Origin: an uncultured Burkholderiales bacterium | GTDB lineage: Bacteria > Pseudomonadota > Gammaproteobacteria > Burkholderiales > Burkholderiaceae_E | NCBI GenBank assembly: GCA_903898725.1 | Contig: CAIUGQ010000389.1 | Span: 1-10,238 of the forward strand | DNA: 10,238 nt | Reading direction: 5' to 3' | Shown: positions 1 through 5,901 of the stretch, in pieces | Layout: every line of letters starts with the position of its first letter | Position numbering within the stretch: the first letter of the stretch is position 1 | Notes under the pieces: model-generated | What the model was told of the DNA's origin: nothing | Databases searched by the model: none | Seen by the model: only the letters and a program-made list of their open reading frames with translations | Translations under genes and position numbers: made by a program

Positions 1-1
1 G

Positions 2-919
2 CTGCTCGCCGCCTGCACCGACGCCGGGCTGCGTGCGCGCTGGCTGCCGGCGCTGGCCGACGGCGCGGTGCGCATCGTGCCCGCCATGCACGAGCGCGGC
101 GGCCGCGGACGGTCGCGCCCCGACGCGACGCGGGCCCGCCGCGAGGGCGATGGCTGGGTGCTCGACGGGATCGAGCGCACCGTGCCCGGCGGCGACGGTG
201 CCGATGCATGGCTGGTGGGTGCATCGACCGGAGACGGCGGGCTCGCGGTCTTCGTGCTGACGCCCGGACTGCCCGGGCTGCGGGCGACCCCGGTCGAGAC
301 CGTCGACGGCGGCCGCGGCTGCCGGCTCGACATCGAGGGGGTCCGCCTCGGCGACGACGCGCGGCTCGCCGGCGTCGGGGCCGCGGAATCGGCGCGGGTC
401 GACGACCAGGCGCTGGTGGTCGCCTGCGCCGAGTCGGTCGGCTCGATGGATGCGCTGCTGCGCGAGACCGTCGCCTACCTGCGCACGCGCGTGCAGTTCG
501 GCCGGCCGCTCGCCATGAACCAGGCGCTGCGCCACCGCGTCGCCGACCTCGCGATCGCGGTGGAGGAGGCGCGTTCCTCGGCGCTCGCCGCAGTGCTCGC
601 GCTCGACGATGCCGCCCGCGCCGGCGATGCCCGTGCCCACGCGCGCGCTGCGGCCGGCGCCCGCGCGAAGGTCGGCTCGGTGGCGCGCCGTGTCGCCGAG
701 GAGGCGATCCAGCTGCACGGCGGCATGGGCGTCACCGACGAACTGCGCATCGCCCGGCATCTCAAGCGCCAGCTCGCCCTCGACGCGATGCTCGGTGGCC
801 CCGACTGGCACCTGCGGCGCCACGCGACGCTGCGGACCGCGACCGCTGCCGCGACCCCGACCTCGCCCCCGACCTTGCCCCTGACCTCGCCCCTGACCGC
901 GACCGAGACGATGCGATGA
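2..919 (+). CDS. Acyl-CoA dehydrogenase, small-subunit (PimD-like) type, 5' truncated by window edge
   Basis: The frame is open from the first full codon, so the true start lies upstream; 305 residues are visible. The visible part covers the middle beta domain and the C-terminal helical domain of a FAD-dependent acyl-CoA dehydrogenase, which makes the 2,3-double bond in an acyl-CoA. The signatures are YLRTRVQFGRPLAMNQAL near 476-530 (helix with the RxQFG FAD-contact motif) and IQLHGGMGVTDEL near 707-745. The second is typical of small subunits such as pimeloyl-CoA dehydrogenase PimD. I see no catalytic Glu at the usual helix-G site (the aligned stretch reads DDQALVVA) nor at the C-terminal site. 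This subunit may therefore rely on its partner for the base. The last ~20 residues are a low-complexity Thr/Pro/Leu tail made by a 12-bp repeat. The stop overlaps the next start (ATGA), which indicates translational coupling. Family is certain; substrate is unknown. Confidence 0.9.
   Translation: MLAACTDAGLRARWLPALADGAVRIVPAMHERGGRGRSRPDATRARREGDGWVLDGIERTVPGGDGADAWLVGASTGDGGLAVFVLTPGLPGLRATPVETVDGGRGCRLDIEGVRLGDDARLAGVGAAESARVDDQALVVACAESVGSMDALLRETVAYLRTRVQFGRPLAMNQALRHRVADLAIAVEEARSSALAAVLALDDAARAGDARAHARAAAGARAKVGSVARRVAEEAIQLHGGMGVTDELRIARHLKRQLALDAMLGGPDWHLRRHATLRTATAAATPTSPPTLPLTSPLTATETMR
859..894 (+). repeat. Three 12-bp tandem units in the 3' end of the acyl-CoA dehydrogenase gene
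   Basis: Units at 859-870, 871-882 and 883-894 differ at one to two positions (consensus GACCTCGCCCCT). A fourth, more diverged unit begins GACC at 895. The unit length is a multiple of three, so each adds four residues (TSPP, TLPL, TSPL) to the C-terminal tail without changing frame. It lies after the last conserved residues of the dehydrogenase fold and just before the ATGA junction with the next gene. Confidence 0.85.
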
Positions 920-2106
920 CCCCGATCCTCGATGCCGACGACCTGGCCTTCCGCGACGAGGTCCGCGCCTTCCTCCGCGAGCGGCTCACGCCCGACCTCG
1001 TGCGGGCCACGCGGCTGAACACCTCGGTGTTCTCCGAGCACGAGGTCTGCATGCGCTGGCACCGCGCGCTGCATGCGCGCGGCTGGGTCGCGCCCGCGTG
1101 GCCCGTCGAGCACGGCGGCACCGGCTGGCCGCTGGTGCGCCGCTGGATCTGGGAGACCGAACTCGCGCGGGCGGGTGCGCCGCCGCTGTCGCCGATGGGG
1201 CTGCGGATGGCCGGGCCGGTGATCATGCGGTTCGGCACGCCCGCGCAGCGCGCGCATTACCTGCCGCGGATGCTGTCGGGCGAGGACACCTGGTGCCAGG
1301 GCTATTCCGAGCCCGGCTCGGGCTCCGACCTCGCGTCGCTGTCGACCCGGGCCGTGCGCGACGGTGACCACTATGTCGTCGACGGCACCAAGATCTGGAC
1401 GACCCACGCGCATCACGCGAACCGGATGTTCGCGCTGGTCCGCACCGGCGCCGAGTCCGCGCGCCGCCAGGACGGCATCAGCTTCCTGCTGATCGACATG
1501 GCGAGTCCGGGCATCACCGTGCGACCGATCCGAAGCGCCAGCGGCGACCACGAGGTCAACCAGGTGTTCTTCGACGGCGTGCGCGTGCCGGTGACCGACC
1601 GCGTCGGCGACGAGGGTCAGGGCTGGACCGTCGCGAAGTACCTGCTGGAGTTCGAGCGCGGCGGCGCGATCGCGGCGGCCCGGCTGCGCGCGGCGCTCGA
1701 GCGCATGGTGGCGCTCGCCGAGCAGCGCGGGCTGCTCGACGATCCGGATCTCGCGCTCGCGATCTCGGCGGTCGAGGTCGACGTCGACGCGCTCGAGGCG
1801 ACCGAGCTGCGGGTGATGGCGACGATGCAGGTCGGCCAGAACCCCGGCGGACTGGTGTCCTCGATGCTCAAGCTGCGCTGGAGCGAGATCCAGCAGTCGA
1901 TCACGCGGCTCGGCGTGCGTCTGCTGGGGGCCGACGCGCTCGCCTGGGAGAGCGCCCGGCCGATGCCCGACGCGGTCTCGGCCGCCGGGCTGGACGATGC
2001 CGCCCGGCCGCTGGTCGCGCAGTACCTGAACGCCCGCGCGTACACGATCTTCGGCGGGTCCTCCGAGATCCAGCGCGAGATCGTCGCCCGCGAAGTGCTC
2101 GGCTGA
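916..2106 (+). CDS. Acyl-CoA dehydrogenase, large-subunit (PimC-like) type
   Basis: This is a full-length acyl-CoA dehydrogenase of 396 residues, the usual size. The ATG at 916 overlaps the previous stop, and the protein begins where family members begin (short lead, then FRDEVRAFLRERL). The domains are an N-terminal helical domain (1-122), a middle beta domain with WCQGYSEPGSGSDLASL (126-142, flavin and substrate contacts), and a C-terminal helical domain ending YTIFGGSSEIQREIVAREVLG. The position that holds the catalytic Glu in MCAD-type enzymes is Gly380. The likely base is Glu247 in YLLEFERGG, matching the helix-G Glu of isovaleryl- and long-chain enzymes. SSMLKLRWSEIQQ (315-327) is typical of the large subunit of two-subunit dehydrogenases such as PimC. 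With the upstream gene it probably forms a heteromeric flavoenzyme using electron-transferring flavoprotein. Substrate is unknown; a dicarboxylic or ring-derived acyl-CoA is possible by analogy only. Confidence 0.93.
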   Translation: MTPILDADDLAFRDEVRAFLRERLTPDLVRATRLNTSVFSEHEVCMRWHRALHARGWVAPAWPVEHGGTGWPLVRRWIWETELARAGAPPLSPMGLRMAGPVIMRFGTPAQRAHYLPRMLSGEDTWCQGYSEPGSGSDLASLSTRAVRDGDHYVVDGTKIWTTHAHHANRMFALVRTGAESARRQDGISFLLIDMASPGITVRPIRSASGDHEVNQVFFDGVRVPVTDRVGDEGQGWTVAKYLLEFERGGAIAAARLRAALERMVALAEQRGLLDDPDLALAISAVEVDVDALEATELRVMATMQVGQNPGGLVSSMLKLRWSEIQQSITRLGVRLLGADALAWESARPMPDAVSAAGLDDAARPLVAQYLNARAYTIFGGSSEIQREIVAREVLG

Positions 2107-2117
2107 GCCCGGGGCCG

Positions 2118-2161
2118 AGCGTGGCCGCCGCGGGCTGCGCCCCGGCGGTCAGCGTGGCCGC
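2118..2161 (+). repeat. 11-bp direct repeat with 33-bp period
   Basis: AGCGTGGCCGC occurs at 2118-2128 and again at 2151-2161, flanking the stem-loop at 2125-2148. It lies in the 155-bp spacer between the large dehydrogenase gene and the lipoprotein gene. No function is evident. Confidence 0.5.
2125..2148 (+). terminator. GC-rich stem-loop after the dehydrogenase pair (weak terminator candidate)
   Basis: CCGCCG at 2125-2130 pairs with CGGCGG at 2143-2148, with a few further G-C pairs inside. It begins 18 bp after the stop of the large-subunit gene. No T tract follows, so a standard intrinsic terminator is not shown. In sequence this GC-rich, hairpins arise easily by chance. Confidence 0.25.
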
Positions 2162-2176
2162 GGCCCGGACCGACCG

Positions 2177-2188
2177 GTGACCGGTCAC
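2177..2188. promoter_or_regulatory. Perfect 12-bp palindrome upstream of the lipoprotein gene (possible operator)
   Basis: GTGACCGGTCAC is identical to its reverse complement. The heptamer GACCGGT is also directly repeated head to tail (2172-2178 and 2179-2185). The site is 74 bp before the lipoprotein ATG and upstream of a weak -10-like TAGACT (2227-2232), a suitable place for a dimeric regulator to bind. No regulator family is recognised from the site, and it may be chance in GC-rich DNA. Confidence 0.25.
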
Positions 2189-2261
2189 GAGGGATGACCG
2201 TCCTGTAGGAGGTCGCCGCCGACGGGTAGACTCCGGAACGTCAGACGCCTTGGGGGCCTTC

Positions 2262-2939
2262 ATGAACCGAGCCACGCATCACGCCGTCACCCTGCTCCGG
2301 GCCCTGCTGCTCGGCTCGGTCGCGCTCGCGGCCGGTTGCGCCGGATTCGGCGGTGGGGGCGATCAGGTCCGCGTCTACGAGCGCGAGGTCTTCGACCGGC
2401 CGACCGCGTTCTCGCGCGAGTTCGTCGCCTCGCCCGCCGACACCTGCAACGCGGCGCGGCGCGCGCTGCTCAGCCAGGGCTACATCGTGCAGACCGCGCA
2501 GGACGAGCAGATGGACGCCCGCAAGCGCTTCCAGCCCGAGGCCGAGTCGCACGTCCAGATCGAGTTCCACGTCGTGTGCTCGCCGCTGGCGCGCGGCCAG
2601 CCGACGTCGGTCGCCTTCGTGAGCGCGGTCCAGGACCGCTACACGGTCAAGAAGAACCCGATGTCGGCCAGCGTCGGCGTGAGCCCCTTCGGCTCGATCT
2701 CCCTGCCGCTGTCCTCGACCACCGATTCGCTGGTCAAGGTGGGCAGCGAGACCATCCCGCCGGGCCGCTTCTACGACCGCTTCTTCGATCTGGTCGAGCA
2801 GTTCCTCGCCGAGCAGAAGGGGCTCGACGAGCTGCCGGCGTCCATGACCGCGCCGGCGTCCGCGGCGTCGCCGGGAAAGGCCTCGGCCGACCCAGACCGC
2901 AAGGTGGTGCTGCCGGTCACGCTGCCGGCGAACCGCTGA
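2262..2939 (+). CDS. DUF2242-like putative lipoprotein
   Basis: This is a 225-residue secreted lipoprotein. The ATG at 2262 is preferred over the in-frame TTG at 2250 because it sits behind a G-rich ribosome-binding stretch (TGGGGG, 2251-2256) and gives a clean signal peptide. That peptide has positive charge at the start, then LLRALLLGSVALAAG, then the lipidated Cys26 in LAAGC. A glycine-rich linker follows. The body has the YEREVFDRPTAFSREF, CNAARRALLSQGY, KRFQPEAESHVQIEF and SLVKVGSETIPPGRFYDRFFDLVEQFL segments, which I recognise as DUF2242, a family seen mostly in Burkholderiales and of unknown function. The C-terminus (from about 190) is Ala/Pro-rich and probably disordered. Its role is unknown; it is expected to be membrane-anchored on the periplasmic side. 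Its last 23 bp overlap the 3' end of the convergent minus-strand gene. Confidence 0.85.
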   Translation: MNRATHHAVTLLRALLLGSVALAAGCAGFGGGGDQVRVYEREVFDRPTAFSREFVASPADTCNAARRALLSQGYIVQTAQDEQMDARKRFQPEAESHVQIEFHVVCSPLARGQPTSVAFVSAVQDRYTVKKNPMSASVGVSPFGSISLPLSSTTDSLVKVGSETIPPGRFYDRFFDLVEQFLAEQKGLDELPASMTAPASAASPGKASADPDRKVVLPVTLPANR

Positions 2940-3444
2940 CGTCAGGTTCAGGGGCAGGGGCCAGGTCCGCGGGCTGGAGCCGCCAGGCACGGCCGAAGCC
3001 GCCGTTCAGGCTCGCGCCGGTGCACTCGATGCGCCGGAACGCGAAGTCGCCGAAGTCGACATAGAGCGCGGCCTTCGGGTGGACCGCGAGCCAGCGTTCG
3101 CGGGCCCGGCGCCCTTCGGCGCTGTCGCGCTCGAGGCGTCGTGCGGTGCCGGCCACCGTCAGGCGCGGATGGGCGAGCGGGTCGCCGGCACCGGGTTCGC
3201 CGACCAGCAGCGAGCAGCGGGCATCCGCATCGAGCGCGCCCGAGTGCACCGACAGCGCGGACATCAGCAGCAGCGGCGCACCGTCGGCATCGAGCGCGAC
3301 GGCGACGCGGCTCGCCATCGGATGCCCGGTGCCGGGCTCGAGGGTGGCCAGCGCGCCAAAGCGCGCGCGCTCGAGCAGCTGGCGCGCCAGCGCGCGGGCA
3401 TCGTCGTCGGCGGGCCGGACAGGGTCGGTGGTCATGGCGGACAT
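2917..3444 (-). CDS. HugZ-like pyridoxamine 5'-phosphate oxidase-fold protein
   Basis: This 175-residue protein has the split-barrel flavin-binding fold of the PNPOx superfamily. Visible landmarks are ARFGALATLEPGTGHPMASRV (27-47, first strands), LLMSALSVHSGALDADARCSLLVG (59-82), DPLAHPRLTVAG (88-99) and LYVDFGDFAFRRIECTGASLNGGFGRAW (127-154). The PLAHPRLT and LNGGF motifs are characteristic of the HugZ-like/'pyridoxamine 5'-phosphate oxidase family' group, some of which bind heme or degrade it. It lacks the C-terminal heme-binding extension of full HugZ proteins, so heme degradation is not shown. Start: ATG at 3444, preceded by GGCGGGA; an alternative ATG lies three codons in, at 3435. A -10-like TACAGT (minus strand, 3463-3458) lies close upstream and would give a very short leader. 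It diverges from the DUF2889 gene. Confidence 0.85.
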   Translation of the reverse strand: MSAMTTDPVRPADDDARALARQLLERARFGALATLEPGTGHPMASRVAVALDADGAPLLLMSALSVHSGALDADARCSLLVGEPGAGDPLAHPRLTVAGTARRLERDSAEGRRARERWLAVHPKAALYVDFGDFAFRRIECTGASLNGGFGRAWRLQPADLAPAPEPDVSGSPAA

Positions 3445-3481
3445 CGGAATCCCGCCGACTGTAGCGCCCGGGCGGCTGTGC

Positions 3482-3487
3482 TTCAAT
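3482..3487 (+). promoter_or_regulatory. Possible -10 element (TTCAAT) for the DUF2889 gene
   Basis: TTCAAT lies 26 bp before the ATG at 3514, inside the 69-bp divergent spacer. It matches four of six positions of the sigma-70 -10 consensus and is a rare AT-rich island here. No convincing -35 is seen. Confidence 0.2.
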
Positions 3488-3513
3488 GCACCATCCGAAC
3501 CCAGAGCACCGCG

Positions 3514-4080
3514 ATGACCGAGGCGCGCACGCCCCTTCACACCCGCAGCATCCGCCTCGACGGCTACGCGCGGCCGGACGGCATGCTCGACATCGAGGCC
3601 CGGCTGACCGACGTCAAGCACTACGACATGCCGCTGTGGGCCCGCGGCCCGCTGCCCGCCGGCGAGCCGATGCACCACATGGTCGTGACCATGACGGTCG
3701 ACGCCGGCGGCACCATCCGCGCGTTCGAGGCGCGCACCCTGGCCTCGCCGAAGGAGGTCTGCACCGTCGGCGCCGAGAACTTCTCGCGGCTGGTGGGCCT
3801 GTCGATCCGCAAGGGCTTCCTCAAGGCCGCCGCCGAGCGCATCGGCGGCGTCGAGGGCTGCACGCACATCCGCGAGCTGCTGCAGCAGATGGCGACGGTG
3901 GCGTTCCAGTCGATGCGCGAGACGCGGGTCAAGCGCTACGACGACGCGCCGCGCGAGAAGCCGGTCGTCGTCGACACCTGCATCGCGTGGTCGTCGAAGG
4001 GGGACTGGGTGCGCGAGCGCTTCCCCGACTTCTACACCGGTGATGCGAAGGATGCGCCCGGTCCTGCCGGCGTGGCATGA
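3514..4080 (+). CDS. DUF2889 domain-containing protein
   Basis: This 188-residue soluble protein has no signal peptide or membrane segment. It matches the DUF2889 pattern along its length: PLHTRSIRLDGYARPDGMLDIEA near the N-terminus, a DVKHYDMPLWARGP stretch, GEPMHHMVVTMTVD, then FSRLVGLSIRKGF and EGCTHIRELLQQMATVAFQSM. The His/Cys residues in MHHM and GCTH are family-conserved and could be functional, but no activity is established. The ATG at 3514 is the first suitable start in this frame; an upstream ATG at 3486 is out of frame. The ribosome-binding site is weak (CAGAGC). The acetyltransferase gene follows 10 bp after the stop, so the two are probably cotranscribed. Family assignment is fairly secure; function is unknown. 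Confidence 0.85.
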   Translation: MTEARTPLHTRSIRLDGYARPDGMLDIEARLTDVKHYDMPLWARGPLPAGEPMHHMVVTMTVDAGGTIRAFEARTLASPKEVCTVGAENFSRLVGLSIRKGFLKAAAERIGGVEGCTHIRELLQQMATVAFQSMRETRVKRYDDAPREKPVVVDTCIAWSSKGDWVRERFPDFYTGDAKDAPGPAGVA

Positions 4081-4090
4081 TGGGGTCATC

Positions 4091-4636
4091 GTGCAGACGC
4101 TGTCACCGCTGATCCGCGAAGCCACGGCGATCGACGCCGAGTCGATCGCGCGGGTGCGCGTCGCGAGCTGGCGGGCGACCTACCGCGGCATCATCGACGA
4201 CGGCTACCTCGACGCGCTGTCGGTCGACGCGGGCCGCGACCGCTACCTGCGCACCTTCGATCCCGCCCCCGCCGCCGGCTTCACCCGCGTGGCCGCCGAC
4301 GACGACGGTCGGGTGGTCGGATTCGCCACCGGCGGCGTCGCCCGCGGACCGGGCGCCGCCCGCCGGCAGGGCGAGATCTGGATGATCTACCTGCTGCCCG
4401 ATGCGCAGCGCCACGGCCTCGGCAGCCGGCTGATGCGCTCGATGGCCCGCGGCCTCGACCGCCGCGGCCTGGGCTCGCTCATCGTCTGGGCGCTGGCCCG
4501 AAACGACCCTGCCCGTGCGTTCTACGAGCGTCTGGGCGGCCGCGTCATCGCGGAACGCACCAGCGCGGTCGGTGCGCAGCGACTCGACGAGGTCGCCTAC
4601 GGCTGGGATGACCTGCAAGGCCTGATCGCCGGCTGA
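4091..4636 (+). CDS. GNAT-family N-acetyltransferase
   Basis: This is a 181-residue acetyl-CoA-dependent N-acetyltransferase. The N-terminal part has IREATAIDAESIARV and SWRATYRGIIDD, typical of stand-alone GNATs. Motif A is GEIWMIYLLPDAQRHGLGSRLM (94-115), with the QRHGLG pyrophosphate-binding loop at 106-111. Motif B is LARNDPARAFYERLGGR (135-151). Acceptor substrate is unknown. Start: I prefer the GTG at 4091, with GGGG six bases ahead and the fold beginning within eight residues. The same frame is open upstream, with GTG 4040, ATG 4043 and ATG 4052. Using those would add up to 17 residues and overlap the DUF2889 gene. The gene probably shares a transcript with the upstream DUF2889 gene. 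Confidence 0.88.
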   Translation: MQTLSPLIREATAIDAESIARVRVASWRATYRGIIDDGYLDALSVDAGRDRYLRTFDPAPAAGFTRVAADDDGRVVGFATGGVARGPGAARRQGEIWMIYLLPDAQRHGLGSRLMRSMARGLDRRGLGSLIVWALARNDPARAFYERLGGRVIAERTSAVGAQRLDEVAYGWDDLQGLIAG

Positions 4637-4657
4637 GCCGGGCGGTCCGCCGCCCCC

Positions 4658-4663
4658 TACAAT
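4658..4663 (+). promoter_or_regulatory. Probable -10 element (TACAAT) of the hydroxyacyl-CoA dehydrogenase gene
   Basis: TACAAT matches five of six positions of the sigma-70 -10 consensus. It stands out in a 60-bp GC-rich spacer, 33 bp before the ATG at 4697, a good distance for a short leader. The expected -35 position falls at the end of the acetyltransferase gene and shows no good match. It probably drives the dehydrogenase-cupin unit and perhaps the two-component genes behind it. Confidence 0.4.
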
Positions 4664-4696
4664 GCGGACCATCCTCTCTTCACCCACGGATCGGTC

Positions 4697-5545
4697 ATGA
4701 GCATCTCGCGCATCGGCGTCATCGGCGCCGGCACCATGGGCAACGGCATCGCGCAGGCCTGCGCCGTCTGCGGCATCGACGTCACGATGGTCGACGTCGC
4801 GCAGCCTGCGGTCGATCGCGGTCTGAAGGCGGTCGCCGGCAGCCTCGATCGCCTCGTCAAGAAGGACAAGCTGTCCGAGGCCGACCGCGACGCGGCGCTG
4901 GCCCGGATCCACGGCTCGACCGCTTACGACGACCTCAAGGACCTGCCGCTGGTCATCGAGGCCGCCACCGAGAACATGGACCTGAAGGTCCGGATCCTGC
5001 AGCAGCTCGATGCGCTGCTCGGGCCCGACGCGATCGTCGCGACGAACACCTCGTCCATCTCGATCACCAAGCTCGCCGCGGCGACGAAGCGGCCGGACCG
5101 CTTCATCGGCATGCACTTCTTCAATCCGGTGCCGATGATGGCGCTGGTCGAGATCATCCGCGGGCTGCAGACCAGCGACGCCACGCACGACCTCGTGCGC
5201 GAGCTCGCGCTGCGGCTCGGCAAGTCGCCGATCACCGTGAAGAACGCGCCCGGCTTCGTCGTCAACCGCATCCTGGTGCCGATGATCAACGAGGCGTTCT
5301 TCGTGCTGGCCGAAGGGCTGGCCTCGCCCGAGGACATCGACGCCGGCATGAAGCTCGGCACCAACCATCCGATCGGGCCGCTGGCGCTGGCCGACCTGAT
5401 CGGCCTGGACGTGTGCCTGGCGGTGATGAACGTCTACTTCGACGAGTTCAACGACTCCAAGTACCGCCCGTGCCCGCTGCTCAAGGAGATGGTCGCGGCG
5501 GGCTGGCTCGGTCGCAAGACCGGGCGCGGCGTCTACACCTACTGA
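4697..5545 (+). CDS. hbd: 3-hydroxybutyryl-CoA (3-hydroxyacyl-CoA) dehydrogenase
   Basis: This 282-residue cytosolic enzyme oxidises (S)-3-hydroxyacyl-CoA to 3-ketoacyl-CoA with NAD(P), or runs in reverse in butyrate/PHB-type metabolism. It has the usual length for a stand-alone enzyme. The N-terminal Rossmann domain starts with IGVIGAGTMGNGIAQ (GxGxxG) and has the acidic MVDV strand end. Catalytic and substrate residues align with characterised Hbd: Ser119 (in NTSS), His140 and Asn143 (MHFFNPVP), Glu152, and Asn190 (APGFVVNRIL). The C-terminal dimerisation domain contains GTNHPIGPLALADLIGLDV and ends at GRKTGRGVYTY. The ATG at 4697 is the natural start. The cupin gene begins 16 bp after the stop. 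hbd, paaH and similar symbols are used for this family, and the sequence does not settle the physiological pathway. Confidence 0.95.
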   Translation: MSISRIGVIGAGTMGNGIAQACAVCGIDVTMVDVAQPAVDRGLKAVAGSLDRLVKKDKLSEADRDAALARIHGSTAYDDLKDLPLVIEAATENMDLKVRILQQLDALLGPDAIVATNTSSISITKLAAATKRPDRFIGMHFFNPVPMMALVEIIRGLQTSDATHDLVRELALRLGKSPITVKNAPGFVVNRILVPMINEAFFVLAEGLASPEDIDAGMKLGTNHPIGPLALADLIGLDVCLAVMNVYFDEFNDSKYRPCPLLKEMVAAGWLGRKTGRGVYTY

Positions 5546-5561
5546 AGCGCGAGGCCCCACC

Positions 5562-5873
5562 ATGCAGACGACCCGAAACGCCACGCCCACCGACGCCGAG
5601 CGCGCCGCCTTCGAGGCGCGCCTCAGGCACGAGGGCTTCGACGAGATCCTGACGAAGACCCTCGAGGCCGACGTCGTGATCGATCTGCACTCGCATCCGT
5701 ACGACGTGCTCGCGCTGGTGCTCGAGGGCGAGGCGACGATCGACTGCGGCAGCGGTCCGCGCACCTTCCGCCCGGGCGACATCCTCGAGGTCGCGGCCGA
5801 CCAGCCGCATACCGAGCACTACGGTCCCAAGGGCTATACCTTCATGCTGGGCCGGCGCCACAAGCCGGCCTGA
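5562..5873 (+). CDS. Small single-domain cupin protein
   Basis: This 103-residue protein has one cupin beta-barrel. Motif 1 is HSHPYDVLALVLEGEATI, with candidate metal ligands His43 and His45. Motif 2 is PGDILEVAADQPHTEHYGP, with His83 and His86. A short alpha-helical lead (about residues 10-30, charged) precedes the barrel. Small cupins of this kind bind a metal or small ligand and can be enzymes or sensors; nothing in the sequence chooses between these. The usual motif-1 Glu is replaced by the DVLA stretch, so any metal site would be His-dominated. The start has GAGG 6-9 bases upstream. It lies 16 bp after the dehydrogenase stop and 28 bp before the response regulator, so cotranscription with the dehydrogenase is likely. 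Confidence 0.88.
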   Translation: MQTTRNATPTDAERAAFEARLRHEGFDEILTKTLEADVVIDLHSHPYDVLALVLEGEATIDCGSGPRTFRPGDILEVAADQPHTEHYGPKGYTFMLGRRHKPA

Positions 5874-5901
5874 ACGCCCCCGACACCGACGGCGCTCCCT
5901 C

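Noticed and set aside
208..915. Possible N-terminal extension of the large dehydrogenase subunit back to 208
   Set aside because: The extension is Arg-rich shadow sequence of the small-subunit gene. The homologous N-terminus begins right after the ATG at 916.
475..1551. Minus-strand open frame across both acyl-CoA dehydrogenase genes
   Set aside because: There are no conserved motifs, and both plus-strand dehydrogenases are unambiguous.
3079..3513. Upstream extension of the DUF2889 frame to 3079
   Set aside because: It lies antisense to the HugZ-like gene, and family similarity begins at the ATG at 3514.
3445..4125. Possible N-terminal extension of the HugZ-like gene to 4125
   Set aside because: It would run antisense through the whole DUF2889 gene and lacks any domain. 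The flavin-fold N-terminus starts just after 3444.
4639..4656. GGCGG/CCGCC inverted repeat after the acetyltransferase gene as a terminator
   Set aside because: The stem is four to five pairs with almost no loop and no T tract. It is too weak to call.
4103..5782. Long minus-strand open frame (559 codons) opposite the acetyltransferase, dehydrogenase and cupin genes
   Set aside because: It spans three plus-strand genes with firm family matches and has low-complexity composition. It is a shadow of GC-biased codons.
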